Shown: in pieces, positions 47,588 to 56,738 of the stretch
How the letters are laid out: each line of letters opens with the position of its first letter
Numbering within the stretch: position 1 is the stretch's first letter
From: Prevotella sp.
Lineage (GTDB): Bacteria > Bacteroidota > Bacteroidia > Bacteroidales > Bacteroidaceae
Assembly (NCBI GenBank): GCA_017650905.1
Contig: JAGCDZ010000024.1
Location: 1 to 61,701, forward strand
Length of the DNA stretch: 61,701 nt
Direction of reading: 5' to 3'
Notes under the pieces: model-generated
Seen by the model: only the letters and a program-made list of their open reading frames with translations
What the model was told of the DNA's origin: nothing
Database searches by the model: none
Position numbers and translations under genes: made by a program

Positions 47588-48388
47588 TTATTCCTCTTCT
47601 TCTACATTAGCTGCGCGATAGATGAAGGGTTGAGCCACTAACCAATGCGCAGAGAAATAGCCCAGGCATCCGCCCGAGAAATTAGGAATCGGGTTGGTGC
47701 CTGTGTTTTCCATCATCTGCATCGAGAAAAGATAGTCATAGGCCCGTTGGTCGATGGTGTAGAGTTCTATCCGCAGGTCATCGCCGTCACGGAGTACATC
47801 ACTACCGCCCTCGCCCTCACGGAAGAAAGTAAAGAGCTGCTGTCGTTCCTGATTCGGATCATTGCGGTCATCCAGCACCGCCCAGCGGTAGCCCAAGTCG
47901 TTGCGGTAGATGTGCATGAAGTACCAGTTATCTTCGTTGGGCAGATCCTGGAACTTCAGTTCACCTATCTGGAACCATTCCGTGGCAATCTTCTTACGTA
48001 TTATTCTGAAAGAGTTGATAGTGGGCTTGTTCTGCATGGTTGAGGTTGAGGTGAAATGTTCGCCATCAATATCAACCGTGATGGTATAAGTCACGCCAGG
48101 TACTCCCCTGCTACTGGAATAGTAGCGTCCATTGGACAGGTATTTGAGTTGATTGTTGCTGCCATCATCGCCTGTAATGACGACTACGGCATTATTGATG
48201 TCGCTTTTGCTGCTGTTATCGTCCATGTTTTGTGTCCGACTGATGCGAGCTTCCATATTCGTATTGCTGACTGAGGCCTCGACCACGTAGAGTGACGGCA
48301 CTTGATGGTAATCGATATCGATGTCTTTCTCGCAAGAAGACAGAAGGACGATATTTAGACAGAAGAACAAAAGAACATAAAATTTCAT
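47588..48388 (-). CDS. DUF4249-family lipoprotein
   Basis: A 266-residue lipoprotein (signal MKFYVLLFFCLNIVLLSSC, Cys19) with an acidic stretch EKDIDIDY right after the cysteine, consistent with surface export. The first half resembles a beta-sandwich (LYVVEASVSNTNMEARISRT, and VTYTITVDIDGEHF), as in DUF4249. Such proteins are routinely encoded next to TonB-dependent receptors of the type found 6 bp upstream here, and the two probably form a surface uptake complex. The ligand is unknown. Confidence 0.87.
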   Translation of the reverse strand: MKFYVLLFFCLNIVLLSSCEKDIDIDYHQVPSLYVVEASVSNTNMEARISRTQNMDDNSSKSDINNAVVVITGDDGSNNQLKYLSNGRYYSSSRGVPGVTYTITVDIDGEHFTSTSTMQNKPTINSFRIIRKKIATEWFQIGELKFQDLPNEDNWYFMHIYRNDLGYRWAVLDDRNDPNQERQQLFTFFREGEGGSDVLRDGDDLRIELYTIDQRAYDYLFSMQMMENTGTNPIPNFSGGCLGYFSAHWLVAQPFIYRAANVEEEE

Positions 48389-48394
48389 TGGCGG

Positions 48395-50449
48395 TCAGAA
48401 GTTGATGTTAAATGAAACCGACGGCACGATACCGAATAGCGAATACTGCACAGCACGTGTGCCGGCTCCCTGTTCGCCGTCCTCGAAGTTGATGAGGAAC
48501 GGGTTGTAGCGATTATAGAGATTGTAGATGCCGAAGACCCACTCATGGGTGGTGCGATGATATTTCTTGCTCCAGACAGCACTGACATCAAGACGGTGAT
48601 AGTCGGGGGCGCGATAACCGTTGCGCTCGGCATAATAGTAGATCCAATTATCGATCAACTGGTATTTGCCACTTGGGGCAGTAAAAGCCTGACCACTGTT
48701 GAATACCCAGGCGGCACTGAGGTTCCACCGACGGGTGAGACGATACATCGCCACCAGGTTGATGTCGTGACGCCGGTCGTTGTTGGCATCATACCAACGG
48801 CCTCCATTAATGCCGTCGATACGGGCCTTAGACCAGGACAGGGTATAGCCCAGCCATCCGGTGAAACGACCGCTATTCTTTCTGGCGAGGAATTCCACAC
48901 CGTAGGCCTTTCCATCACCAGGCAGGATCAGACGCTCAATCTCGATCTCACTGCGGAAGGTCTTGCCGTCGCGGTAATCCAGAACATTGTCAATCTTGCG
49001 GTAATAGCCCTCAATGGAGAAATCGTAGGTCTCGTCGGGTGTGACATAAAAGAGACCTGCACTGATCTGGTCTGCAATTTCAGGTTTGACGATATTACTG
49101 CTGATAGTGTAGCGGTCGAAGGGTGTCGACGTACTTTGGTTACGTAAGGCGTGGATGTTCTGTGACATCCGGGCATAGGCTGCTTTGACGTTGAGGGTGG
49201 GGGTAAGGGAGAAGTTGAGACTGACACGGGGTTCCCATACAATGTGGGTCTTGACAATCTTATTCTCCTTATAATTATAGTACCAGTCTATCTCGCCTTG
49301 TGGGCTGATGTCGTAGTAGAGCGAACCACCCAATGGTGAGAAAGTGCTGAGGCGCAGACCTGCAGTGGCTGTCAGCCGTTTGAAAGGTTTGAGGGTGGCA
49401 TTGAGCCAGACTGCATTCTCCCAGGCACGGCGTTGTTCCTTCTCGTAGGTACTGAGCACCTGCCATTCTGCTGATTTTACATTAAGCAAGGATGACTGGA
49501 GACCTGCCTTCAACTCGTGTTGTCCGAAGGAGAGATTGAAGTCCTGCCTGAAACTGGCTTGACGGATATGTCCCTTGTACCAGAGGTTGAGTCCCATGAA
49601 GTCAACACCATCGTTGTTTTCGTAACTGCTATAGAGCAGGGTTGTTTGGGCGTTGGAGCCACCATGGAAGTGATGGAGCCACTTTAGGCTTCCTGTCAGG
49701 TTGCGCCAACGGATATCAATCATTTCTTGCAAGGCCGTACGGTCATAGCCCGTGAAGAAACTGAGGAAAAGTTGGTCACGTGGCGTGATGGTCCAGTCTA
49801 TCTTCGTATTGATATCGTAGAAATAGAGTGTATTGTCCTTGAAGTCATCGCTGAGTTTAAGGAAGGCATCAAGGTAGGTGCGACGAGCGGTGACGAGGAA
49901 AGACAATTTGTCCTTTACGATCGGTCCCTCAATGGTACCTTTGGCGGACAATAGTCCGATGGTTGCGCCACCATGCCACTGCTGTTTGTCGCCCGTCCGT
50001 CCGTTGATGTCGAGAACAGCTGACGAGGCACCGCCGTATTGAGCAGGTAACAGGCCCTTATAAAGGGTGGCGCCAGCTAAAGCGTCGTTATTGAAGGCAG
50101 AGAAGAGACCTGCGAGATGACCTACATTATAGACAGGGCTATTGTCGAAGAGTACCAGGTTCTGGGCAGATGTTCCCCCTCGGACCTGGAAACTGCTCGA
50201 GGCATCGCTTTCCGCTTTGATACCCGGCAGCAACTGGATGCTTCGCATGATGTCGGTCTCGCCGAATAGTTGTGGAGCTGTCGTCAGTTCCTTCAGCTGG
50301 AGCTGCTCGGCACCGGCCTGTACACTCTGCAGGCGTTGACGGGCAGAATTCGACGTGACGATGACTTCGTCGATTCGTTCCGTGCGGATTGTATCGGCGT
50401 CGTCAGGGGCCATCAGAAGGGCAAAAAGTAGGATGCTTCCTGTAAACAT
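48395..50449 (-). CDS. TonB-dependent outer-membrane receptor
   Basis: A 684-residue receptor with a plug (about 45-170: VTSNSARQRLQ, FGETDIMRSIQLLPGI, FQVRGGTSAQNLVLFDNSPVYN) and a 22-strand barrel ending in SVSFNINF. The ATG at 50449 is preferred: it lies five bases after the promoter -7 box and begins a hydrophobic signal (MFTGSILLFALLMAPD). Many DUF4249 partners carry an N-terminal carboxypeptidase-regulatory-like domain; it is absent here. The barrel end RYNPFLINFEDGEQ and the adjacent DUF4249 gene support the call. The substrate is unknown. Confidence 0.92.
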   Translation of the reverse strand: MFTGSILLFALLMAPDDADTIRTERIDEVIVTSNSARQRLQSVQAGAEQLQLKELTTAPQLFGETDIMRSIQLLPGIKAESDASSSFQVRGGTSAQNLVLFDNSPVYNVGHLAGLFSAFNNDALAGATLYKGLLPAQYGGASSAVLDINGRTGDKQQWHGGATIGLLSAKGTIEGPIVKDKLSFLVTARRTYLDAFLKLSDDFKDNTLYFYDINTKIDWTITPRDQLFLSFFTGYDRTALQEMIDIRWRNLTGSLKWLHHFHGGSNAQTTLLYSSYENNDGVDFMGLNLWYKGHIRQASFRQDFNLSFGQHELKAGLQSSLLNVKSAEWQVLSTYEKEQRRAWENAVWLNATLKPFKRLTATAGLRLSTFSPLGGSLYYDISPQGEIDWYYNYKENKIVKTHIVWEPRVSLNFSLTPTLNVKAAYARMSQNIHALRNQSTSTPFDRYTISSNIVKPEIADQISAGLFYVTPDETYDFSIEGYYRKIDNVLDYRDGKTFRSEIEIERLILPGDGKAYGVEFLARKNSGRFTGWLGYTLSWSKARIDGINGGRWYDANNDRRHDINLVAMYRLTRRWNLSAAWVFNSGQAFTAPSGKYQLIDNWIYYYAERNGYRAPDYHRLDVSAVWSKKYHRTTHEWVFGIYNLYNRYNPFLINFEDGEQGAGTRAVQYSLFGIVPSVSFNINF

Positions 50450-50454
50450 GGGTG

Positions 50455-50486
50455 CAAAGGTACGAATAAGTGAGCGAAAAACCAAA
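50455..50486 (-). promoter_or_regulatory. TonB receptor promoter, leaderless
   Basis: Minus-strand TTTG (50486-50483) and TACCTTTG (50462-50455), 20-bp spacing. Five bases separate the box from the ATG, so the predicted transcription start coincides with the start codon. Confidence 0.75.
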
Positions 50487-50543
50487 AATATTTGGGTTTT
50501 TCCGAGCATGAGTATCTTCGGTATAGCCAAAGGTGCGGTTTTT

Positions 50544-50575
50544 TTTGGAAACTTCAAAAAAATTCCGTATCTTTG
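50544..50575 (+). promoter_or_regulatory. Promoter of the lipoprotein gene at 50604
   Basis: TTTG at 50544-50547 and TATCTTTG at 50568-50575, 20-bp spacing. Confidence 0.7.
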
Positions 50576-50603
50576 CCCCGTGAATTATTAAATCGTAACA
50601 AAT

Positions 50604-51071
50604 ATGAAGAAGATTTTCTTAGCAGTTGTGGCTTTCGTGATGCTCTGTGCTTGTAGTAGTGAGCCTCAGTATCTGAATTATCGTGGCTTGTCCATGGGCA
50701 TGCCGTTCAAGGCTTTTTTTGATTCTTTGACGAACCGTGGCTTTGCCATCGACTCTGCCCGTTCTGACTCTGATCTGACAAATGTGGTGATGAGGAATCC
50801 GGGTGAATTGTATCATCTGGTACTGGCTCAGCAGCACGATACGTTGAAGATGCTTCAGGAGACCTATGAACTGTCGACCAATGACAGTACGCGTAATCTT
50901 TGGCAGCAGATTCGTGATGGCTTGGAGAAAGAGTTGGACGCTTGGCCCAATTGTCCTGTCTTAGGTGATGACCACAAGGTTGCGAAGTTCGAAACCGACG
51001 GTGGTTTTATCACTGTGACCTTGAAGAATACGTATACCCCGACACTTAATGTGTTGTATCAGACTAAGTAG
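50604..51071 (+). CDS. Small lipoprotein of unknown function
   Basis: A 155-residue lipoprotein with signal MKKIFLAVVAFVMLCAC (Cys17 or Cys15) followed by SSEPQYLNYRG, without an acidic export signal, so it probably stays on the periplasmic side. The sequence YRGLSMGMPFKAFFDSLTNRGF resembles a short repeat found in small Bacteroidetes lipoproteins, but I cannot name a family. It is a single-gene unit with its own promoter and faces cdsA across a long inverted repeat. Confidence 0.82.
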   Translation: MKKIFLAVVAFVMLCACSSEPQYLNYRGLSMGMPFKAFFDSLTNRGFAIDSARSDSDLTNVVMRNPGELYHLVLAQQHDTLKMLQETYELSTNDSTRNLWQQIRDGLEKELDAWPNCPVLGDDHKVAKFETDGGFITVTLKNTYTPTLNVLYQTK

Positions 51072-51078
51072 TTAATAG

Positions 51079-51117
51079 TAAATTCAGTGAATTTGATGAG
51101 CAAATTCACTGAATTTA
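51079..51117. repeat. 17-bp perfect inverted repeat between convergent genes
   Basis: TAAATTCAGTGAATTTG (51079-51095) is the exact complement of CAAATTCACTGAATTTA (51101-51117), with a 5-nt loop. A third partial copy, CACTGAATTTAG, follows at 51128-51139. It lies where both genes should terminate, but it lacks a T-tract. Confidence 0.85.
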
Positions 51118-51136
51118 CATACCAAACACACTGAAT

Positions 51137-51985
51137 TTAGATTAATGTCAGTGTGTAGAGGTAAACGACGGCAGCGGGAATTGCCAATAATGAGGAGTCA
51201 AAACGGTCGAGCATCCCACCGTGGCCCGGGAGGATTGTTCCGCTGTCCTTAATGCCTAAGGTGCGTTTGAGGAGTGATTCTATCAGATCTCCCCAGGTAC
51301 CGAAGATGACAACAGTCAATCCTAGTCCTGCCCACTCGAAAGCGTTGAGGCTCAGTTCATTGACTTGATAGCGTTCTGTCAGGTACCATATCAGTACAGC
51401 AATAGCTATTACGAGGATGCCGCCGCCTATACTGCCTTCCCAACTCTTTCCTGGCGAAATGCGAGGGAAGAGTTTGTGCTTTCCAAATAGGGAACCACAG
51501 AGGTAGGCGCCTGTATCATTTATCCAAAGGAATACGAATACGCTCAGCGGAATGAGGTAGGTATACTGAATGTCAAAGCCTACGGAACGGAACGCCAGCA
51601 CATTGAGCAATGAGAAAGGCAGGGCAATGTAGAGTTGGCTCATCATCGTATAGGCCCAATTGCCGATGGGGTCGGGGTGTTTCAGATAGAGTTCGGCAAT
51701 CAGCAGATAGATGATACTGACGAGGTAGGGAATAAAGACGGTGGCTGGGGTGAGTCCGCTGTTATAACCCGCCATAGCAAAGAAGAAATAGACGCCTGCC
51801 ACGGTGCAAATCATCCGATTGACGGTGATGTTCTGGTAGTCATCCACCAGCCCAGTGAACTCCCAGACAGTAAGTCCTGTCACCAAAGCGAAAAGTAAAA
51901 TCATTGCCTCCGGCCTTAAGAAGCACGTCACAATAGCTGCTACAAACAGCACGCCAGTTATCGTTCTGATGATAAAATTCTTCAT
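51137..51985 (-). CDS. cdsA: Phosphatidate cytidylyltransferase
   Basis: Integral-membrane enzyme making CDP-diacylglycerol, the precursor of membrane phospholipids. The 282 residues contain about eight hydrophobic segments and the family signature near the C-terminus: SLLKRTLGIKDSGTILPGHGG followed by LDRFDS. The segment FPRISPGKSWEGSIGGG is also characteristic. The gene lies 33 bp after ftsH, a usual arrangement in Bacteroidales, and forms one run with rsfS and ftsH. Confidence 0.96.
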   Translation of the reverse strand: MKNFIIRTITGVLFVAAIVTCFLRPEAMILLFALVTGLTVWEFTGLVDDYQNITVNRMICTVAGVYFFFAMAGYNSGLTPATVFIPYLVSIIYLLIAELYLKHPDPIGNWAYTMMSQLYIALPFSLLNVLAFRSVGFDIQYTYLIPLSVFVFLWINDTGAYLCGSLFGKHKLFPRISPGKSWEGSIGGGILVIAIAVLIWYLTERYQVNELSLNAFEWAGLGLTVVIFGTWGDLIESLLKRTLGIKDSGTILPGHGGMLDRFDSSLLAIPAAVVYLYTLTLI

Positions 51986-52018
51986 GATGGGTCTCTTTGG
52001 TTTTTCTGAAAACTCTAA

Positions 52019-54067
52019 TTACTCTGATGATTCTGAAGGTTCTGATGGGGCTTCTTTTTCGTCATTTGCCGCCTTTGCCTCCAGTTCCTTCGCCCTTTCT
52101 TCTGCCATGCGCTCGGCATCGGCTTTCATCTGGGCTTCAAGCAGTTCTTCTGCACGGCTCGTCCAAGGACGCTTGCCAAAGATTCTCTCGACATCCTCAG
52201 CGAAGATAACCTCTCGATCGACGAGTAACTGAGCCAGTTGAGCATGACCGTCCTTATGTTCGGTTAAGATGCGCTTAGCACGCTCGTACTGTTCATTGAT
52301 CATACGCAGCACCTCATCGTCCATGATCTTAGCCGTAGTCTCAGAGTAGGGTCTCTGGAACTGGTATTCCTGATTACTGTAATAGCAGATATTAGGCAGT
52401 TTTTCACTCATACCGGCATAGGCAATCATACCATAGGCCTGTTTGGTAGTACGCTCCAGATCGTTCATGGCACCCGTGGAAATCGTACCGATAAACAGTT
52501 CCTCTGCAGCCCGGCCTCCCAGGAGAGCACACATCTCGTCGAGCATGGCATCCTTGGTCTGGAGCACACGTTCCTCAGGCAGATACCAGGCGGCACCAAG
52601 AGCCTGACCACGAGGTACGATAGACACCTTGACCAATGGGTTGGCAAATTCCGTGAACCAGGAGATAGTGGCGTGACCGGCCTCATGGATGGCGATGCTG
52701 CGTTTCTCCTTCTCGGTCATCACCTTGGTCTTCTTCTCCAAACCGCCGATGATGCGGTCTACTGCATCGAGGAAGTCCTGCTTGCCTACTTTCACACTAT
52801 TATGACGGGCGGCAATCAGGGCTGCTTCATTACAGACATTGGCAATGTCGGCACCCGAGAAACCTGGCGTCTGACGGGCCAGGAAGTCGATATCCACGGT
52901 CTCGTCAATCTTCAGCGGTTTCAGATGCACCATGAAGACTTCTTTACGCTCATTCAGGTCGGGCAGGTCTACGTGAATCTGACGATCGAAACGGCCTGCA
53001 CGGAGCAGGGCAGAGTCGAGCATATCGGCACGGTTGGTGGCAGCCAGAATGATGACACCACTGTTGGTGCCGAAGCCGTCCATCTCCGTGAGCAGGGCAT
53101 TCAACGTGTTCTCACGCTCATCGTTGCCGCCCATCGCCGGGTTCCGGCTACGGGCACGGCCCACGGCATCAATCTCATCGATGAAGATGATGCAAGGCGA
53201 CTTTGCCTTGGCCTGCTGGAAGAGGTCGCGGACACGGCTGGCGCCCACACCGACGAACATCTCCACGAAGTCGGAACCTGACATCGAGAAGAACGGTACA
53301 CCAGCCTCACCGGCTACCGCCTTGGCGAGCAGGGTCTTACCTGTTCCCGGAGGTCCTACGAGCAGGGCTCCCTTGGGAATCTTTCCGCCCAGATCGGTAT
53401 ATTTCTGGGGGTTCTTCAGGAACTCTACGATCTCCTGTATCTCCTGTTTGGCACCAGCCTGACCTGCGACGTCTTTGAAGGTAATGCCTAATTCGCCACC
53501 CTTCTCATACATCTTGGCCTTTGACTTGCCGACACTGAAAACGCTATTACCGCCGACACCGCCTCCCATCCTTCGCATGAGGAACATCATCAGACCGATG
53601 ATGAAAACAAAGGGCAGCACATTATACAATAGCATGTTGAACATCTCGTTCTCGCGACGATTCTCATAACTGTACTGACCTGTGAAGGTCTTGGCGGTCT
53701 TAGCTTCTTCGATGAAACTCTCAACTTGATCTACGGAACCGAACTCCACCTCAATATAAGGCTCGTTACCTGTCTGTTGGGTACCCTGATGGAAGACGTC
53801 GCGGATATGTTCCGGCTTGACGTACATACGCAGGGTGCCCTGACCCTTGTTGACAATGATCTTCGAGGCATAGCCGCGATTCACCATTGCCTTAAACTCT
53901 GAGTAGGTGGCTTGTTTGGCTACACTACTGTTAGAGGGACCTCCGCTGGAAAGATATAGCAAGGCCAAGGCCACTATGGCAATGGCATAAATCCAGTTCA
54001 TATTAAACCGCGGCATGTTCATCTTCGGATCGCCGCCGTTATTGTTGGGCATCTTTTTATTGTCCAT
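52019..54067 (-). CDS. ftsH: ATP-dependent zinc metalloprotease FtsH
   Basis: Membrane-bound AAA+ protease that removes damaged membrane proteins and regulators. The 682 residues contain two membrane segments (about 24-42 and 147-165) around a periplasmic domain, Walker A GPPGTGKT near 239, Walker [14 protein letters not shown], the second region of homology ([18 protein letters not shown]) and the zinc site HEAGH near 463. The C-terminus is acidic and serine-rich, which is typical. The stop codon lies 33 bp before cdsA, and rsfS lies 9 bp upstream. Confidence 0.97.
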   Translation of the reverse strand: MDNKKMPNNNGGDPKMNMPRFNMNWIYAIAIVALALLYLSSGGPSNSSVAKQATYSEFKAMVNRGYASKIIVNKGQGTLRMYVKPEHIRDVFHQGTQQTGNEPYIEVEFGSVDQVESFIEEAKTAKTFTGQYSYENRRENEMFNMLLYNVLPFVFIIGLMMFLMRRMGGGVGGNSVFSVGKSKAKMYEKGGELGITFKDVAGQAGAKQEIQEIVEFLKNPQKYTDLGGKIPKGALLVGPPGTGKTLLAKAVAGEAGVPFFSMSGSDFVEMFVGVGASRVRDLFQQAKAKSPCIIFIDEIDAVGRARSRNPAMGGNDERENTLNALLTEMDGFGTNSGVIILAATNRADMLDSALLRAGRFDRQIHVDLPDLNERKEVFMVHLKPLKIDETVDIDFLARQTPGFSGADIANVCNEAALIAARHNSVKVGKQDFLDAVDRIIGGLEKKTKVMTEKEKRSIAIHEAGHATISWFTEFANPLVKVSIVPRGQALGAAWYLPEERVLQTKDAMLDEMCALLGGRAAEELFIGTISTGAMNDLERTTKQAYGMIAYAGMSEKLPNICYYSNQEYQFQRPYSETTAKIMDDEVLRMINEQYERAKRILTEHKDGHAQLAQLLVDREVIFAEDVERIFGKRPWTSRAEELLEAQMKADAERMAEERAKELEAKAANDEKEAPSEPSESSE

Positions 54068-54076
54068 GATAATCTG

Positions 54077-54436
54077 TTAATCGAGGTTCGGAATATAAGT
54101 CAGTTTGGCATCGTCCCATAAATGTTCGAGGTCGTAATATTCTCGCACATCAGGCAGGAAGATATGGACCAGCACATCAGTATAGTCCATAGCTACCCAT
54201 TGAGCGTTTTCCAATCCTACGACATGAGTGGGCTTTTCCTTGAGTCGTTCACGGGCGAAATCGCTCACTGACTCGGCAATGGCTTCTACCTGAGTAGGAG
54301 AGCTACCCTGACAAATAATGAAATATTTGCAGATGGTGCCTTCAATTTTAGTCAAGTCGGCTACGACGATATCGGAGCCTTTTTTTTCTTGAATTCCTTC
54401 TGTAATGGTTTTAACGAGCTGTTTTGTTTGTTCCAT
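54077..54436 (-). CDS. rsfS: Ribosome silencing factor RsfS
   Basis: Binds ribosomal protein L14 and blocks subunit joining during starvation. The 119 residues match the family, with DIVVADLTKIEGTICKYFIICQG and the conserved VGLENAQWVAMDYTDVLVHIFLPDVREYYDLEHLW. The gene is the first of the rsfS-ftsH-cdsA run. A TATCTTTG box lies 26 bp upstream of the ATG. Confidence 0.95.
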   Translation of the reverse strand: MEQTKQLVKTITEGIQEKKGSDIVVADLTKIEGTICKYFIICQGSSPTQVEAIAESVSDFARERLKEKPTHVVGLENAQWVAMDYTDVLVHIFLPDVREYYDLEHLWDDAKLTYIPNLD

Positions 54437-54461
54437 TAATTATATAATATGTATTTAGATG

Positions 54462-54492
54462 CAAAGATAGTGCAAATTGGGCGAAATGCAAA
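54462..54492 (-). promoter_or_regulatory. rsfS-ftsH-cdsA promoter
   Basis: Minus-strand TTTG (54492-54489) and TATCTTTG (54469-54462), 19-bp spacing. Confidence 0.7.
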
Positions 54493-54524
54493 ATAAATTA
54501 GAATAATTTTTGATTTTGGGCAAA

Positions 54525-54556
54525 AGAAAGAGGCTTCCTCCGTGGAAACCTCTTTC
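54525..54556 (-). terminator. Terminator after tRNA-Gln
   Basis: On the minus strand AGAAAGAGG pairs with CCTCTTTCT, with an inner TTTCCAC...GGAAG stem-loop, followed by a T-rich stretch. Its loop wording resembles the DUF349 terminator at 54733-54765. Confidence 0.75.
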
Positions 54557-54569
54557 TATTGTCTTTCAG

Positions 54570-54640
54570 TTGGGGTACTCGGACTCGAACCAAGAATGAC
54601 AGGACCAGAATCTGTAGTGTTACCATTACACCATACCCCA
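54570..54640 (-). tRNA. tRNA-Gln (anticodon CTG)
   Basis: A 71-nt cloverleaf on the minus strand. The acceptor TGGGGTA pairs with TACCCCA, the anticodon loop reads TTCTGGT with anticodon CTG, and the T-loop contains GGTTCGAGTCC. CCA is not encoded. The innermost pair of the anticodon stem appears to be an A-C mismatch. Confidence 0.93.
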
Positions 54641-54670
54641 ATGAGTCCTTGCAATTTTCATTTGCGGGTG

Positions 54671-54701
54671 CAAAGGTACTACTTTTTCTGGAATTACCAA
54701 A
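54671..54701 (-). promoter_or_regulatory. tRNA-Gln promoter
   Basis: Minus-strand TTTG (54701-54698) and TACCTTTG (54678-54671), 19-bp spacing. Confidence 0.75.
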
Positions 54702-54732
54702 ACTTTTCGGAGAAAAATTTAAAATAGACATC

Positions 54733-54765
54733 AAAAAAAGAGATTCCCATGTGGAAATCTCTTTT
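54733..54765 (-). terminator. Terminator after the DUF349 gene
   Basis: AAAAGAGATT pairs with AATCTCTTTT around a TCCAC-type loop; the minus-strand transcript ends in a T7 run (plus-strand A7 at 54733-54739). Confidence 0.85.
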
Positions 54766-54773
54766 CTCTATTC

Positions 54774-56690
54774 TTATTCTTCTTTATTCTCAGCATCGAT
54801 AGCCTTGATCTTCTCACGGACGAGATTCATATCATCCTTCAGCTTCTGAACCTTGCGGTTCATCTCGTCGATGAGGCTGTTACCCTTCTTCGAGGAAGCA
54901 TTGAGGAAACCGAGGTTGTTTTCATAGGTCTGTACCTCCTGCTTGATAGCCTCATACTGGCGGAACAGACGGGCACGCTCATTATCGAGGGCATTCTCTC
55001 CACGCTCAGCCACTTGTTTCAGACTCTGTTTGAAATTGTTCAGACGACGCTTGGCGACACTGATGTTCAGTTCCTTATAGAGTTTATCGAGCACAGCATG
55101 GTATTCTTCGTAAAGCTTATCCTTCTCCTTGAAGGGCACATGACCAATGGCCTGATATTCCTCGACGAGTTTCTGGACTGTCTCCTGGATATTGTCTCCT
55201 GCCTCCTCGGCCACAGCCTTGAGCTTTTCAACAATCTCGCGCTTCTTTTCAAGGTTCTCTCGCTCTTCACCACGTTGTCCGGCTCCAGCGGCATTACGGG
55301 CATCGAAGAACTTGTTGCAGGCACCGAGGAATTCCTCCCAAAGTTGGTCACCGAGTTTCTTGGGTACCATGCCGATGGTCTTCCACTCCTTCTGGAGGGC
55401 AATGAGTTTGTCGCCGGTAGCTTTCCAATCTGTAGAGTCCTGAAGAGCCTTGGCTTTCTCAATCAGTGCACGTTTCTTTTCTGCATTATCTTTGAAAGTT
55501 TCCTTCAAGGTCTTGAAATAGGTCGCCTTCCTGCCGAAGAAGTCGTCGCAGGCAGCGCGGAAACGCTCGAAGATCTTCACGTTCATCTTCTGGGGAGCGA
55601 AACCGATGGTCTTCCACTCCGACTGTATGTCGATGATCTCCTTGGTATGCTTCTCCCAGTCACCGCTGCCCTTGTTTTCCTGAGCGGCGATGGCCTCTAC
55701 CTTCTCGCAGAGTTCAGTCTTGCGGGCCAGATTCTCCTCTTCCCTGGCTCTAACGCCCTCAAAGTGTTGCTGATGACGTTTGTTGATAACGGTTGAGGCC
55801 GCTTTGAAACGGTTCCAGATTTCCTCACGCTGCTCTTTAGCCACAGGACCGATTTCACGATATTCGGCATGCAACTTCTGGAGCTGATGGAAGGCACTGA
55901 TGATATCGGGCTCGTCGGCTAATTTCTCTGCAGCTTCACAGAGCTTGGTCTTCAACCCGTAATTCTTCTTGAAATCATATTCGCGGGCTTCGCTATTCAG
56001 TTTGAGCAGATCGTAGAACTGTTCAACATAGAGCTGATAGTTGCGCCACAACTCATTGGCCTTCTCGGCTGGGACATTCTTGATCTCACGCCATTCGGCC
56101 TGAAGGGCCTTGAACTCCTGATAGGCTTTGTTGGCTTCCTCCGGAGAGGTAATCATACTCTTGATTTTCTCGATAATTGCGAGTTTCTTCTCCAGGTTTA
56201 CCTGCTTTTCAGCTTCCTGTTCCTTGAAGAGTTTGGCACGTTTCTCCTTGATGATGCCCATTTCAGCCTTAAACACTTCTTCATCCTCATCGGGTGTGAT
56301 CTGATAAGCATCCGGATCACCGCCACCATCGATATAGGCCTTCAGACTGGCTTCGCGCTCTGCAATGTGCAGCTTGTAGAAAGAGGTCTTCAGGTAATCG
56401 ATCTCATCCTTTTGGGGAGCCTCGTCACCATGGGCAATCTCCTTGATGCGGTCGAGCACCTCCTTCTTGGTCTCATAGACCTTACGGGGCTGCTCTTCTT
56501 CTGCAGCGGGAGCCTCTTCTTCTGCAGCAGGAGTCACTTCTTCGGTAGCAGGAGCCACTTCTTCAATGACAGGTGCCTCCTCTTCTGCAACGGGAGCCAC
56601 TTCTTGGGTTTCTACTTCAGGAACAGCAGTTTCCTGGATAACTTCTTCTTTTACCTCTTGCTTGAGGATGTTGTCTTGAGAGTCCATCAT
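54774..56690 (-). CDS. DUF349-repeat protein
   Basis: A 638-residue cytoplasmic protein with an acidic N-terminal region (about 10-70) made of EEAPV/APATEE-type repeats, then a helical body in which a DUF349 unit recurs about five times; each unit includes phrases such as EWREIKNVPAEKANELWRNY, EYREIGPVAKEQREEIWNRF, EWKTIGFAPQKMNVKIFERF, EWKTIGMVPKKLGDQLWEEF and EYQAIGHVPFKEKDKLYEEY. The function of DUF349 is not established. It has its own promoter and terminator, and lies downstream of corA on the same strand. Confidence 0.92.
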   Translation of the reverse strand: MMDSQDNILKQEVKEEVIQETAVPEVETQEVAPVAEEEAPVIEEVAPATEEVTPAAEEEAPAAEEEQPRKVYETKKEVLDRIKEIAHGDEAPQKDEIDYLKTSFYKLHIAEREASLKAYIDGGGDPDAYQITPDEDEEVFKAEMGIIKEKRAKLFKEQEAEKQVNLEKKLAIIEKIKSMITSPEEANKAYQEFKALQAEWREIKNVPAEKANELWRNYQLYVEQFYDLLKLNSEAREYDFKKNYGLKTKLCEAAEKLADEPDIISAFHQLQKLHAEYREIGPVAKEQREEIWNRFKAASTVINKRHQQHFEGVRAREEENLARKTELCEKVEAIAAQENKGSGDWEKHTKEIIDIQSEWKTIGFAPQKMNVKIFERFRAACDDFFGRKATYFKTLKETFKDNAEKKRALIEKAKALQDSTDWKATGDKLIALQKEWKTIGMVPKKLGDQLWEEFLGACNKFFDARNAAGAGQRGEERENLEKKREIVEKLKAVAEEAGDNIQETVQKLVEEYQAIGHVPFKEKDKLYEEYHAVLDKLYKELNISVAKRRLNNFKQSLKQVAERGENALDNERARLFRQYEAIKQEVQTYENNLGFLNASSKKGNSLIDEMNRKVQKLKDDMNLVREKIKAIDAENKEE

Positions 56691-56738
56691 TTAACTTTTT
56701 TAGTTACTGACTTGATTTGTTCAAACGCTATTTGGCGT

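Noticed and set aside
55014-55796. A 260-codon plus-strand frame opposite the DUF349 gene
   Set aside because: Leu/Phe-rich shadow of the charged helical repeats on the other strand; no promoter.
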